A stretch of DNA of 64,000 nucleotides from Halodesulfovibrio marinisediminis DSM 17456 (GCF_900129975.1 NZ_FSRG01000008.1:1-64000), one strand, 5' to 3'. Shown: positions 8,212-16,642, counted from the stretch's first letter. Numbers and translations: made by a program. Notes: generated from the sequence alone by a model not told the origin.

Positions 8212-8243
8212 TAAAAAAGACGGACAGGTTTCCCCATCCGTCT
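8212..8243 (-). terminator. Terminator hairpin in the ftsY-ung gap
   Basis: On the minus strand AGACGGA (8237-8243) and TCCGTCT (8218-8224) form a stem with a 12-base loop and a run of six T. It could end the ftsY transcript. It leaves only 20 bases before the ung start, too few for a promoter, so ung must be transcribed through it. Confidence 0.75.
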
Positions 8244-8310
8244 TATTCTTATTAATAAGTAAAGTGCCTTTCGCGCGACTAACTTTGTGCTCTGTCCCTC
8301 CCCTCTAGTC

Positions 8311-8374
8311 GGGGTCAAGGGAACAATATCCCTTGCGGATGCAAGGCGCAGCCTGCCCGTCGGAGGCAAAAGCG
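8311..8374 (+). repeat. Dispersed intergenic repeat, family B, copy 1
   Basis: Shares with 51507-51570 the order GGTCAAGGG, a short loop, CCCTTG, GGxTGCA, a second small GC-rich hairpin (AGGC/GCCT here, GGGGC/GCCCC there), then GCCC-TCGGAG. It lies between ftsY and ung. Confidence 0.65.
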
Positions 8375-8401
8375 TCGCAGACTAGCCGAAGGCAACAGAA
8401 G

Positions 8402-10135
8402 CTATGCTTCTGGCGCATCCTCAAGTCCGAGCAACGCGGTTGCGAAGTCGGCACCGTTAAACGGTCTGAGGTCTTCCATTTTTTCACCAAGACCGATGTA
8501 GGTAATTGGGATATTGAATTCCATTGCGATTGCTACAACGATACCACCTTTTGCGGTGCCATCAAGCTTGGTAAGAATAATCTCATCAAGACTTGCAACT
8601 TCGTTAAACAACTTGGTCTGTGACAACGCATTCTGACCAGTTGTTGCATCAATAGTAAGAATGGTACGGTGAGGTGCACCTTCGTGTTTTTTACCGAGTA
8701 CGTTACGAATTTTCTGCAACTCATCCATCAAACCAACTTTGGTCTGAAGACGTCCAGCAGTATCAACAAACAGAAGGTCATAACCACCTTCTACAGCTTT
8801 TTCTACAGCTTCGTAAGCAACTGCTGCTGGATCGGAATTTGCAGACTTAGCGTGGAAATCAACGCCGATACGGTCTGCCCACACCTGAAGCTGTTCAATT
8901 GCTGCTGCACGGAAGGTATCACCAGCAGCGATAAGTACTTTCTTACCCTGAAGCTGTGCACGGTAAGCGAGCTTAGCGATGGTAGTAGTTTTACCAACAC
9001 CGTTAACGCCAACCATAAGAACAACCTCTGGCTTGTTAACAACAGTAATGCGAGGGCCGGTTTTGAAGATTTCTTCCAGCTCTTCACGCATAAATTCTTT
9101 AAATTTAGCAGGATCTTTTGTGCCTGCTTTACGTACACGCTCTCGCAGACGCTCAACAAGCTTCATGGTCGGCTCAAAACCAACGTCAGACATGATGAGG
9201 ATTTCTTCGAACTCTTCCCAGAAAGATTCATCAATCTCTGAGTGAGTTGCGAGCAATCCATCAATCTGCTTGGTGATCTGCTCTTTTGTCTTAGAAAGAC
9301 CTTCGGAAAGCTTCAGGAACAGACGAGAACGTTCGTCTTCTTCATCCTCAAGATCAAGAGCGAGTGCTAAACGAAACTGAAGTTCTGATCGGAAATCACT
9401 GACATAGTCGTATTCCATGTCATCAAGCCAATCAGCAAAATTGGAAATAAAGGACTCAGTTTCGTCTTTTGGAGCATCCAGTGCATCAAAGAAGAAACGC
9501 AAGCGTTCCCAAAGGGGATCACCAACTTCCTCAATACCGTCGAGAACATGCTCAAGCCAAACGGACAGCTTCGGTTCAGCACCACGAAGAGCAATAGTAA
9601 GATCTTTCTGCCACTGAGGCTGATCTTCTGTGACCAAGGTTGCAGCTTCAGGCTTTGCCTGTTCTACAGGAGCAGCAACAGGAGTTTGTTCAGGCTCAGG
9701 AACCACTACTGGCTCTGGTGCTACTTCAGGAGCAGGCTCTACTACAACTTCCGGTTCTTCAACAGGTTCAGGCTCTTCAGTTACTTCCGGTTCCTCTGCG
9801 GCCTCAGCAGGCTCTACTTCAACAGCCGGCTCTACTTCTGTAATAAATTCAGGCTCAAGGACAACTTCAGGCTGCACACTTTCTGGTGCTTCTACCGCAG
9901 CTTCCTGAACAGGTTCTTCTGACTCTACAACTACTTCTTCGGCAGCTTGCTCAGGCGCCTCGGGCTGCACTTCTTCTGCTGGCAACTCCTGCGATTCAGG
10001 CTCGGCAGCTATCGGTTCCGCACTCTCTATTTCTTCCGCAGCAGCTTCTTCTGCACCTTCCGGCGCTTCCTGCTCTGCCTGTTTAGGAGCATCTTCAGTT
10101 GTCCAAAGTCGTTTTAGTTTAGAAAAGAACCCCAT
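8402..10135 (-). CDS. ftsY: Signal recognition particle receptor FtsY
   Basis: SRP-family GTPase that docks ribosome-SRP complexes at the SecYEG translocon. The 577-residue product begins with a short basic/aromatic membrane-targeting helix (FFSKLKRLW). A low-complexity acidic A domain rich in Glu, Pro, Val and Ala (about 20-170) follows. The N domain comes next, then the G domain with P-loop GVNGVGKTTT (about 374), DTFRAAA, FVDTAGR, TKLDGTAKGG and the closing GEKMEDLRPF. The A domain explains the larger than average size. Monocistronic and divergent from the sensor kinase gene, with the terminator at 8212-8243 downstream. Confidence 0.97.
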   Translation of the reverse strand: MGFFSKLKRLWTTEDAPKQAEQEAPEGAEEAAAEEIESAEPIAAEPESQELPAEEVQPEAPEQAAEEVVVESEEPVQEAAVEAPESVQPEVVLEPEFITEVEPAVEVEPAEAAEEPEVTEEPEPVEEPEVVVEPAPEVAPEPVVVPEPEQTPVAAPVEQAKPEAATLVTEDQPQWQKDLTIALRGAEPKLSVWLEHVLDGIEEVGDPLWERLRFFFDALDAPKDETESFISNFADWLDDMEYDYVSDFRSELQFRLALALDLEDEEDERSRLFLKLSEGLSKTKEQITKQIDGLLATHSEIDESFWEEFEEILIMSDVGFEPTMKLVERLRERVRKAGTKDPAKFKEFMREELEEIFKTGPRITVVNKPEVVLMVGVNGVGKTTTIAKLAYRAQLQGKKVLIAAGDTFRAAAIEQLQVWADRIGVDFHAKSANSDPAAVAYEAVEKAVEGGYDLLFVDTAGRLQTKVGLMDELQKIRNVLGKKHEGAPHRTILTIDATTGQNALSQTKLFNEVASLDEIILTKLDGTAKGGIVVAIAMEFNIPITYIGLGEKMEDLRPFNGADFATALLGLEDAPEA

Positions 10136-10338
10136 AGTCCATCCTTTACATACCAGAGAACAAATTCTCTGTTGTTTTTATCTTTAATATACGAACCGAA
10201 ATACTTTGCTCATTCCTGCGTCAGAGTCAAGTAGCCAAAGGTTTCGAGAGATTTTTTATACTTTTTTTGAGTTATTTTGCACTATTCTTACCCGACAAAG
10301 GTCACCACTTCAACGCTCGGCATATCTATTACTGTTCA

Positions 10339-10366
10339 TTGACTATCTGCATCATTTCTATATTAT
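10339..10366 (+). promoter_or_regulatory. Putative promoter of the sensor kinase gene
   Basis: TTGACT (10339-10344), 16 bases, TATTAT (10361-10366), about 55 bases before the kinase ATG. Confidence 0.5.
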
Positions 10367-10421
10367 TTGTCTCGATTTTAACAGCGACTATTCTTTATGA
10401 TTCGGGATTACAGGAGTGCTC

Positions 10422-12713
10422 ATGCAAGGCGCCAACTCTCGCACATTCGTACGATTCTGCAACAACAACTCACTCTCTCACAATTTATTGCTTGGAATAA
10501 TTAGCATAGTATGCGCGATGATAATGATGCTTGGCATCTATCATTATTCACAAACATACTGCACTACCTTAGATCGAGTTGAAAAAGGTACCTCAAAGCG
10601 CATTCAACATCTTGCAGAAGTTCTCTCTATCCCTATCTGGAATATTGAACATGACACTGTTGACCGAATTATCTCTATTGCTTCCGAAATAAAAACCGTC
10701 ACCAGAATTCAAGTTGAAGAACCTGATGGAAAACTTATTGCTGACAAAATCAGCGACCTAACTGTTCCCGCAGAAAAAGTCATATCAAGAGATATTTACT
10801 ATAATGATCAGCATATTGGTCGCGTAACAGTACATCTTTCATTTGCAGCCCTTAAGAAAGAGCAACAGCAAGAACTCATAAGATATCTCTTTATTATTTG
10901 TTTACTGCTTATTGCTATTCTTAGCCTCACCCATAAGGTACTAGATATCTATCTCAAGAAACCACTTGCTCAACTGAGCAGTATGATAGATCAGTTGCGT
11001 ACAGGCACATATCCTGAGCATTATCCGACTCTTAACACACGTGAACTGCAACACATTGCCATCAATTTTAAAGAAATGGCAAAAGAAGTCGCATCTCGTG
11101 AAGCTGAGCTTACAAAGATAAACAAACGGCTGCAGGAAAACATCGAGGAAAGAAAACGCATCGAATATCAGCTTCGGGAAAGTCAGGAACAATTCAGCCT
11201 CATTGCTGCAAGCACAATGGATGGTTTTGTTGAGTGCAGAGTTAACCAGGACCACCTGCTATACACTTCACGCTGGAAAGAGTTGCTCGGCTACACAGAT
11301 GAAGAGCTGACTAACTCCCTTTCTGTCTGGTTAAAACGAGTCCACCCTAATGACCGTTCATCCATTGCAGCCCTTTCAACAGAAGAAGTGTATGATTCTG
11401 AAGGACGAACAGAAAGGGAATACCGCATTAAACACAAGAACGGTGAGTACCGCTGGTTCCTTGGGCGAGCTCAGATACTAAGAGATCAAGAAGGTAAGCC
11501 ATATCGGTTTATTGGAACACACTCAGATATCACACCTAAAAAACATGCTGAGCAACGCCTCATCTCCACCAAAGAGATGCTGCAGAACATTATCAACTGC
11601 ATGCCATCGTTAATCGTAGGCGTGACAGAACAAATGACGATAGCTCTCTGGAATGACACAGTTGAAGAAGACACTGGCATCATGGCTAATAATGCCGAAG
11701 GCAGGCGATTTAGAGAATTGCTACCAGAGCTTTCATTCATCGAACGTCACATTCAAAAATCCTTAACTGCGACAACACCTGTCTCTGTACCAAAAGTTAC
11801 CTCTATTCGTAACGGTGTCCCTGTCACATACGACATCGTAATTTTTCCTGTTACCATCAGCAATAAGCAGGTTGCAGTATTACGAATTGATGACATTACA
11901 GAACGTCTGCGTATGGAAGAACGAATTATCCAGACAGAAAAAATGGCATCTATCAGCGGACTTGCAGCAGGTATGGCGCACGAAATCAACAACCCGCTTG
12001 GTGGAATTCTTCAAGGCGTACAAAATATTCAACGCCGTCTCAGTCCTGACCTGGCACCGAATGTTCTTAAAGCAGACGAACTTGATATTTCGCTGGAGAA
12101 AATGAATGCCTATATGGAACAGCGCGAAATTTTCGGATTGCTGGACGGAGTTACCGAATGCGGAAAACGCGCCGCATCTATTGTTGCCAATATGCTTGAA
12201 TTTAGCCGAAGCTCAGATACTAAACGAACGCCGTGCTGCGTTCACAACGTTATCGAAAAATCCATTGAACTTGCTGCAAATGACTATCAGCTGAAAACCC
12301 AACAAAAATTCGATCAGATAGAAATAATCCGTGAATACGATGACACCGTTTCACAAATTTCCTGCGCTCAGCAAGAAATAGAACAGGTGCTTTTAAACCT
12401 GTTAAAAAATGCAGCACAGGCGTTCGCAACTGCGAAGCCGACTATTGAAAAGCCGACTATTGTGATTACAACTCAGCAGTCTGCCTCTGGAGTTATGATT
12501 ACGGTTGCTGACAACGGTCCCGGAATGAATGACGACATACGTAAACGCGTATTTGAACCATTCTACACAACCAAACCTATTGGTGACGGTACCGGTCTCG
12601 GGCTTTCAGTCTCCTACTTCATTATTACCAACAACCACAGCGGAACTATTTCAGTTACAGCAGCAGAAAACCAAGGTTCGAAATTTACAATCCACCTACC
12701 ACACGCAATGTAG
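10422..12713 (+). CDS. Membrane sensor histidine kinase with PAS domains
   Basis: A 763-residue sensor kinase. Predicted order: TM helix (about 20-45), a ~120-residue periplasmic sensor region, second TM helix (about 165-190), HAMP/coiled coil, a PAS domain with its PAC tail (about 255-380), a second PAS domain (about 390-505), then HisKA with the phospho-acceptor H in GMAHEINNPLGG (about 520). An HATPase domain with an N box (LLNLLKNAAQAF), DNGPGM and GTGLGLS closes it. The acidic/asparagine-rich H-box is typical of two-component kinases working with NtrC-like regulators. The ATG at 10422 is 5 bases after AGGAG. No response regulator is adjacent, so it is an orphan kinase. Confidence 0.9.
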   Translation: MQGANSRTFVRFCNNNSLSHNLLLGIISIVCAMIMMLGIYHYSQTYCTTLDRVEKGTSKRIQHLAEVLSIPIWNIEHDTVDRIISIASEIKTVTRIQVEEPDGKLIADKISDLTVPAEKVISRDIYYNDQHIGRVTVHLSFAALKKEQQQELIRYLFIICLLLIAILSLTHKVLDIYLKKPLAQLSSMIDQLRTGTYPEHYPTLNTRELQHIAINFKEMAKEVASREAELTKINKRLQENIEERKRIEYQLRESQEQFSLIAASTMDGFVECRVNQDHLLYTSRWKELLGYTDEELTNSLSVWLKRVHPNDRSSIAALSTEEVYDSEGRTEREYRIKHKNGEYRWFLGRAQILRDQEGKPYRFIGTHSDITPKKHAEQRLISTKEMLQNIINCMPSLIVGVTEQMTIALWNDTVEEDTGIMANNAEGRRFRELLPELSFIERHIQKSLTATTPVSVPKVTSIRNGVPVTYDIVIFPVTISNKQVAVLRIDDITERLRMEERIIQTEKMASISGLAAGMAHEINNPLGGILQGVQNIQRRLSPDLAPNVLKADELDISLEKMNAYMEQREIFGLLDGVTECGKRAASIVANMLEFSRSSDTKRTPCCVHNVIEKSIELAANDYQLKTQQKFDQIEIIREYDDTVSQISCAQQEIEQVLLNLLKNAAQAFATAKPTIEKPTIVITTQQSASGVMITVADNGPGMNDDIRKRVFEPFYTTKPIGDGTGLGLSVSYFIITNNHSGTISVTAAENQGSKFTIHLPHAM

Positions 12714-12796
12714 CAATATTAACTATCACCGTGTACTGAACAGAAATGCTCTAAAGGGCACCTTGCCTGCCAGTAGTACTAATAATTCAGAGGCCA

Positions 12797-12821
12797 TAAA
12801 AAAGTAGCTCCGCAGGCTACT
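12797..12821 (-). terminator. Orphan minus-strand terminator
   Basis: Read on the minus strand, AGTAGC and GCTACT (6 bp, 7-base loop) are followed by six T and then ATGG. No convincing minus-strand gene lies upstream before hflX, which has its own terminator at 14072-14110. Confidence 0.55.
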
Positions 12822-12898
12822 CAAGACGACTTCAAAACATGCTGTAGCACAGACCATTGAACGACACGTCCGGCAGAGGCGAACAACGCCCTGCTGTG

Positions 12899-13267
12899 AT
12901 GACTGACAAAAAAAAATGCACTCTTTCCGGTGACCGGCATGTTCATGAATTATTTCATGAACCTTATTTGTGCACTTATACGGGGCAAAAACCCAACCCC
13001 ACATTGTGGGCAACTCTATTTGCCATTATGGGAATACCGGTTTTCCGTGAGTCAAAACCTCCTGTCGAGGTTATTCAACTAAGTACGCCTCTGCCACGTT
13101 TATGCGCAGGCTGCGGATCAGCCTTTTCGCCTGTGAATTCGACATATCACAGTGCGTTGCGCATTGGGCGGGAATACGATTACACTTCGCTTGAGATTGC
13201 TGCGATAACCCCTATGAAACCTCGTCTAGGGACGATCCGCAGGTCTCTTCACTTAATAAGAGAATAG
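12899..13267 (+). CDS. Hypothetical protein, doubtful
   Basis: An open frame of 122 codons (it can be extended upstream by 14 codons to a TTG). The product is unrecognised. It contains a CAGC cysteine pair near residue 80 and no predicted membrane helix. There is no Shine-Dalgarno before the ATG, codon use is unlike neighbouring genes, and the frame contains a 9-bp inverted repeat (12941-12962). It may be a chance frame or a decayed gene. Confidence 0.25.
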   Translation: MTDKKKCTLSGDRHVHELFHEPYLCTYTGQKPNPTLWATLFAIMGIPVFRESKPPVEVIQLSTPLPRLCAGCGSAFSPVNSTYHSALRIGREYDYTSLEIAAITPMKPRLGTIRRSLHLIRE

Positions 13268-13916
13268 CACAGGATTAGGAACTGTCCAGCAATTACGGAA
13301 TCACCCGTTGCAGCTATAACACTAAGCCCATTCGTCGCATCATTTCCATGTAATACAGACGTCGCATAGGGCTAAGCAGTTCTCCTCCACAAAAAACCAA
13401 AAACATAACCAGCTATTATAAAAGATTTTTTACACAAGAATTCTATTGATTATAGATCTCTAATATAATCGTTTTCTAATAGTAAAAAATTTTTGACCAA
13501 ATCATTCACTCTTCAATTTCACTCGCCAGCCCCATGCAACATCCCTAAAAAACAATATTTTCCCGCAATCCTTTCTCTCGCAACGGTTAATTCCGATTTT
13601 GTGACTACCATATTGTTCTAGCAATCAACTTTCTACACCGTATGAATTTTCCTCGAAGATTATTTTCGTATTAGAACTTATTCCGTAAACAACTCTCGCA
13701 TTATTTTCTGTATATTTTTCTTCATATTAAGACTCACTTTTGACGCAAAAAAATCTAACACCCCCTGCATGGTGCAAAAATTTATACTGTTTTTTCTGGA
13801 CTTACCCCCTCGAAGTACAATTTTTTCTACGCTTAGATTTCACAAGAAAATACGGCCACCGGACTAACCGTTTGTTTTATTTAGCTTTATCCACAAAACA
13901 CTCTCAGACCACTTTT
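13268..13916. other. A/T-rich intergenic region without a gene
   Basis: About 650 bases of strongly A/T-rich DNA with no frame that has a ribosome site, plausible codon use and recognisable product. It includes small dyads such as GATTATA/TATAATC near 13448-13470. Confidence 0.6.
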
Positions 13917-13932
13917 TGGCACACATCGTGCT
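13917..13932 (+). promoter_or_regulatory. Sigma-54 promoter
   Basis: TGGCAC-ACATCG-TGCT: GG and GC lie at the required -24/-12 spacing and eight or more consensus bases match TGGCACG-N4-TTGCW. Transcription would begin near 13943, with no protein gene downstream but a strong intrinsic terminator at 13973-14005. Confidence 0.7.
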
Positions 13933-13942
13933 ATATAAAAAG

Positions 13943-14005
13943 TACTTCTTAAATTCACTAAAGACATATTTCGGCTTGAGGTGGCTCCTCAAGCCTTTGT
14001 CTTTT
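13943..14005 (+). ncRNA. Candidate sigma-54-dependent small RNA
   Basis: Between a well-formed sigma-54 promoter (13917-13932) and a perfect terminator lie only about 60 bases with no open frame of note. The terminator is a 9-bp stem GGCTTGAGG (13973-13981) / CCTCAAGCC (13987-13995) with a 5-base loop and the tail TTTGTCTTTT. The first 30 bases are A/U-rich and unstructured, a plausible pairing segment. Existence is inferred from architecture only; the same terminator could end an unseen longer transcript. Confidence 0.5.
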
Positions 14006-14071
14006 CTGAGGGATACTTTCCACCCCAGTGTGGCCATTTGTATCCTTGCAAAGCTACTCTTTTCAAAAAAG

Positions 14072-14110
14072 AAAACGCCCTTACGAAATATCCGTAAGGG
14101 CGTTTTTTAT
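14072..14110. terminator. hflX terminator (bidirectional)
   Basis: AAAACGCCCTTACG (14072-14085) and CGTAAGGGCGTTTT (14093-14106), a 14-bp perfect stem, with T runs on both strands, immediately after the hflX stop. Confidence 0.9.
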
Positions 14111-14126
14111 TATTCTATACTAAGTC

Positions 14127-15728
14127 CTAGCTCACCAAGCCACGTTCCCAGTCAATTCGATCAATGATCACCTTGGAAAGTTTATCAAGTCCCAATCGAG
14201 TTTTTGCAGCAATACGAATTGCTTTTGGATACATATGTGTCAAATTTTCCTGCTGTTCTTCATCAAGCGTATCCCACTTGTTCAAAATCAGTATAGTAGG
14301 GATTTCATGCAGATCCATATCTTCAAGGATACGTTCAACAGCGGAAATTTGTTTTTCGAGCTCAGAATGCCCAGCATCTGCCACATGCAATAGCAAATCT
14401 GCGGCTTCAAGCTCTTCAAGCGTTGCACGAAAAGCTTCGCGTAGTTCTTTCGGAAGATTTCGGATAAAACCTACGGTATCAGTCAAAATAAGCTCGCGCT
14501 CTTCTGGGAAACGAAGACGGCGGGTTGTAGGATCAAGAGTTGCGAACAGTTTGTTTTCCGCAAGCACTGTTGAGTTAGTCAATGCGTTAAGCGTGGTAGA
14601 CTTACCCGCGTTTGTATAGCCAACAAGCGCTGCAACAGGCACTCGTGCCTTGTTTCTGCGATCACGAGCATAGGCTCGCTGCTTACGCAACAAGGTCAAT
14701 TCCTTTTTAAAACGGGCAATACGGTCACGCACCTTACGACGGTCAGTTTCAAGCTTGGTTTCACCAGGTCCTCGACCACCGATACCACCCATCAACCTGT
14801 CCATTGCACGGTTTTTACCGACCAAACGTGGCAGCGCATACTGTAACTGCGCCATTTCGACCTGCAATTTACCGGCACGCGTTGTAGCGTGCTGCGCAAA
14901 AATATCGAGAATCAGCTGGGTCCTATCGATAACCTTTCTCTCAGTTACTTCTGTAAGGTTTCGCAGCTGTGCAGGAGAAAGCTCACCATCAAAGATAATC
15001 ATGGTAGCATTACCCTGCAGGCAAAGGATTTCAAGCTCTGCAAGCTTACCTTTACCCATAATAAATTTGTGATTCACCTGATGTACGCGCTGAACAAGTC
15101 TACCCGCAACAGAAACGCCAGCGGTATCAGCAAGATCTGCCAGTTCATTCAGGTAAGACTCCTGCACTTCTTTTGGCTGAGTACTTACGCTGACAAGTAC
15201 CGCATGTTCTGCACCTGCATGCTTGCGAGCACTTTCGGCTGTTCGGGCAAGTTCCTCTTCAAGCGCTTCAGTCTGCGATTCAAAATCAATATCGACTTTA
15301 TCCCACGAAGTAGCGTCGTGCACATTGTACGAAGTACCATCCGCTGAAGGGACTGGAAGAATATGAGCGGACTGGAAAGAGACAGGAGCACCCATGCCGT
15401 CAACTGTTAGCACAGAAACAGAATCCAGACGCAAGAAGAGCATATCCATCAAGTCTTCCTGCGAAAGAAGTGTATCTTGCAGGTGGGTGTGAACAAGACG
15501 CAGACCGCGCAAACGGTCGCTACTGGAACGGGCACGAGGAAGTTCCGGAATGTAGATAGCGCCGGTGTCACCCACCAGAACCATCTGAGGTTTGCCTTGG
15601 CGATCGATAAGTAATGCGATCTGTCTACCAACGCTGCGGGAAAGAGCCGCAAGCTCGTGTGCCTGTTCGGATGTGTATCCCTCTTTTACTGGATAACGGC
15701 GGGCAAAAAGCCGCTGGAGAGATTTCAA
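14127..15728 (-). CDS. hflX: Ribosome-associated GTPase HflX
   Basis: GTPase that binds the 50S subunit and can split stalled 70S ribosomes. The N-terminal HflX domain carries the HKFIMGKGKLAEL signature, a coiled-coil and a Gly-rich GGIGGRGPGETKLE linker. The G domain has the P-loop GYTNAGKST (about 365), DPTTRR, DTVGFIRNLP and NKWD. The last canonical start (TTG, 15728) lacks a ribosome site. The reading frame stays open upstream and encodes LGNTHGLKPSQ, which resembles the N-terminus of HflX from relatives. An AGGAG sits at 15783-15787, six bases before an in-frame ATA (15774-15776), and no ATG, GTG or TTG lies between. The real protein may therefore start at 15776 with a non-standard codon (549 residues). 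Confidence 0.9.
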   Translation of the reverse strand: MKSLQRLFARRYPVKEGYTSEQAHELAALSRSVGRQIALLIDRQGKPQMVLVGDTGAIYIPELPRARSSSDRLRGLRLVHTHLQDTLLSQEDLMDMLFLRLDSVSVLTVDGMGAPVSFQSAHILPVPSADGTSYNVHDATSWDKVDIDFESQTEALEEELARTAESARKHAGAEHAVLVSVSTQPKEVQESYLNELADLADTAGVSVAGRLVQRVHQVNHKFIMGKGKLAELEILCLQGNATMIIFDGELSPAQLRNLTEVTERKVIDRTQLILDIFAQHATTRAGKLQVEMAQLQYALPRLVGKNRAMDRLMGGIGGRGPGETKLETDRRKVRDRIARFKKELTLLRKQRAYARDRRNKARVPVAALVGYTNAGKSTTLNALTNSTVLAENKLFATLDPTTRRLRFPEERELILTDTVGFIRNLPKELREAFRATLEELEAADLLLHVADAGHSELEKQISAVERILEDMDLHEIPTILILNKWDTLDEEQQENLTHMYPKAIRIAAKTRLGLDKLSKVIIDRIDWERGLVS

Positions 15729-15798
15729 CTGACTCGGTTTGAGTCCGTGTGTGTTGCCGAGAACCTTAGAGGCTATGATGAACTCCTGTTGTTTCTAT

Positions 15799-15834
15799 TG
15801 CCTCCGGCGGACAGTTTTGTACCCGCCGGAGGCA
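15799..15834. other. 12-bp GC-rich hairpin upstream of hflX
   Basis: TGCCTCCGGCGG (15799-15810) and CCGCCGGAGGCA (15823-15834) pair perfectly. A T-rich tail follows only on the plus strand, which carries no gene here; on the minus strand the hflX ribosome site follows after 11 bases. The arm TTGCCTCCGGCGG also occurs inside both family A repeats (7328-7339 and 51180-51192). Confidence 0.7.
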
Positions 15835-15849
15835 TTTCTTTAATATTGC

Positions 15850-16449
15850 TTAAATATCTTTGCTTGCAAGATACTCCGTAATCATTCCATCGTACTGGGA
15901 AGTACGCGCAAATGTTTTTACCGCCATATCACGACGAAGCGCAAGTCCTACGCGCATATCGTTTTCAACAAGCTCCTTCTTAACAGCATCATACTGGGAA
16001 GGATCAGGAAGAACGAGGATAGAGTGGAAGTTTTTCGCTGCTGCGCGGAGCATACAAGGGCCTCCGATGTCGATTTCTTCCACTGCGCCACGTAAATCAA
16101 GACCGCGAGCTGCTGCATCTTCAAAGTTGTAGAGGTTAACTACAATCAAATCGAACGCTGCAATCTCGTGCTCTTTAAGGGTAGCAAGGTGCTCAGGATT
16201 ATCCTTATCAGCAAGGATACCACCATGGATGTACGGGTTCAGAGTCTTTACCCTGCCGCCAAGGATTTCAGGGAATCCGGTAACATCACTTACAGGTGTA
16301 ACCTTCAGCCCGGCTTCTTTAAGCATACGTGCAGTACCGCCGGTAGAAACCAGCTCCACACCGTTTTCGCTCAAGAACGTCGCAAATTCGACCAATCCAG
16401 TCTTATCTGTGGCACTCAACAGTGCTCGCTTAATAGGCAAAAGGTCCAT
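15850..16449 (-). CDS. purH: IMP cyclohydrolase, stand-alone domain
   Basis: Closes the purine ring of FAICAR to give IMP, the last step of de novo purine synthesis. The 199-residue protein corresponds to the N-terminal MGS-like domain of bifunctional PurH: KRALLSATDKTGL, STGGTARML, GGRVKTLNPYIHGGIL and EEIDIGGPCMLRAAAKN. The AICAR transformylase domain is absent and no frameshifted remainder follows, as the next 100 bases hold a hairpin and hflX. A separate AICAR formyltransferase must act elsewhere in the genome. Confidence 0.92.
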   Translation of the reverse strand: MDLLPIKRALLSATDKTGLVEFATFLSENGVELVSTGGTARMLKEAGLKVTPVSDVTGFPEILGGRVKTLNPYIHGGILADKDNPEHLATLKEHEIAAFDLIVVNLYNFEDAAARGLDLRGAVEEIDIGGPCMLRAAAKNFHSILVLPDPSQYDAVKKELVENDMRVGLALRRDMAVKTFARTSQYDGMITEYLASKDI

Positions 16450-16561
16450 TACTTCTCCAAAGTTTGTGATTCCAGTATGCTACAAAAATCCTTTTCGTAC
16501 ATTAAGACAATTGTGTGCAATTAAAATGTCATACAACCATTAAAAACTGCAAAAAGTCTTT

Positions 16562-16642
16562 CTGCTCAGATTGAAAACCAATCAGTGCAGCGCAACCTTT
16601 CACTGTGGCGACTCTACGAGTCCTACAGGGGCAAGTACCCTT
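16562..16642. other. Cluster of three hairpins in the purH-fliR divergent region
   Basis: Consecutive dyads: CTGC...GATTG/CAATC...GCAG (16562-16590), CTGT-GG-ACTC/GAGT-CC-ACAG (16603-16628) and AGGGG/CCCTT just after. They lie about 110 bases before purH on one strand and 170 before fliR on the other. They could be a leader RNA of either operon; no known riboswitch consensus was recognised. The rest of 16450-16811 shows nothing else. Confidence 0.45.

Noticed and set aside
8193-8369. N-terminal extension of Ung to 8369
   Set aside because: Would translate the terminator hairpin and family B repeat; family length and ribosome site favour 8192.
13740-13952. 70-codon plus-strand frame in A/T-rich DNA
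   Set aside because: Aromatic- and Cys-rich chance composition, no ribosome site, and it overlaps the sigma-54 promoter.
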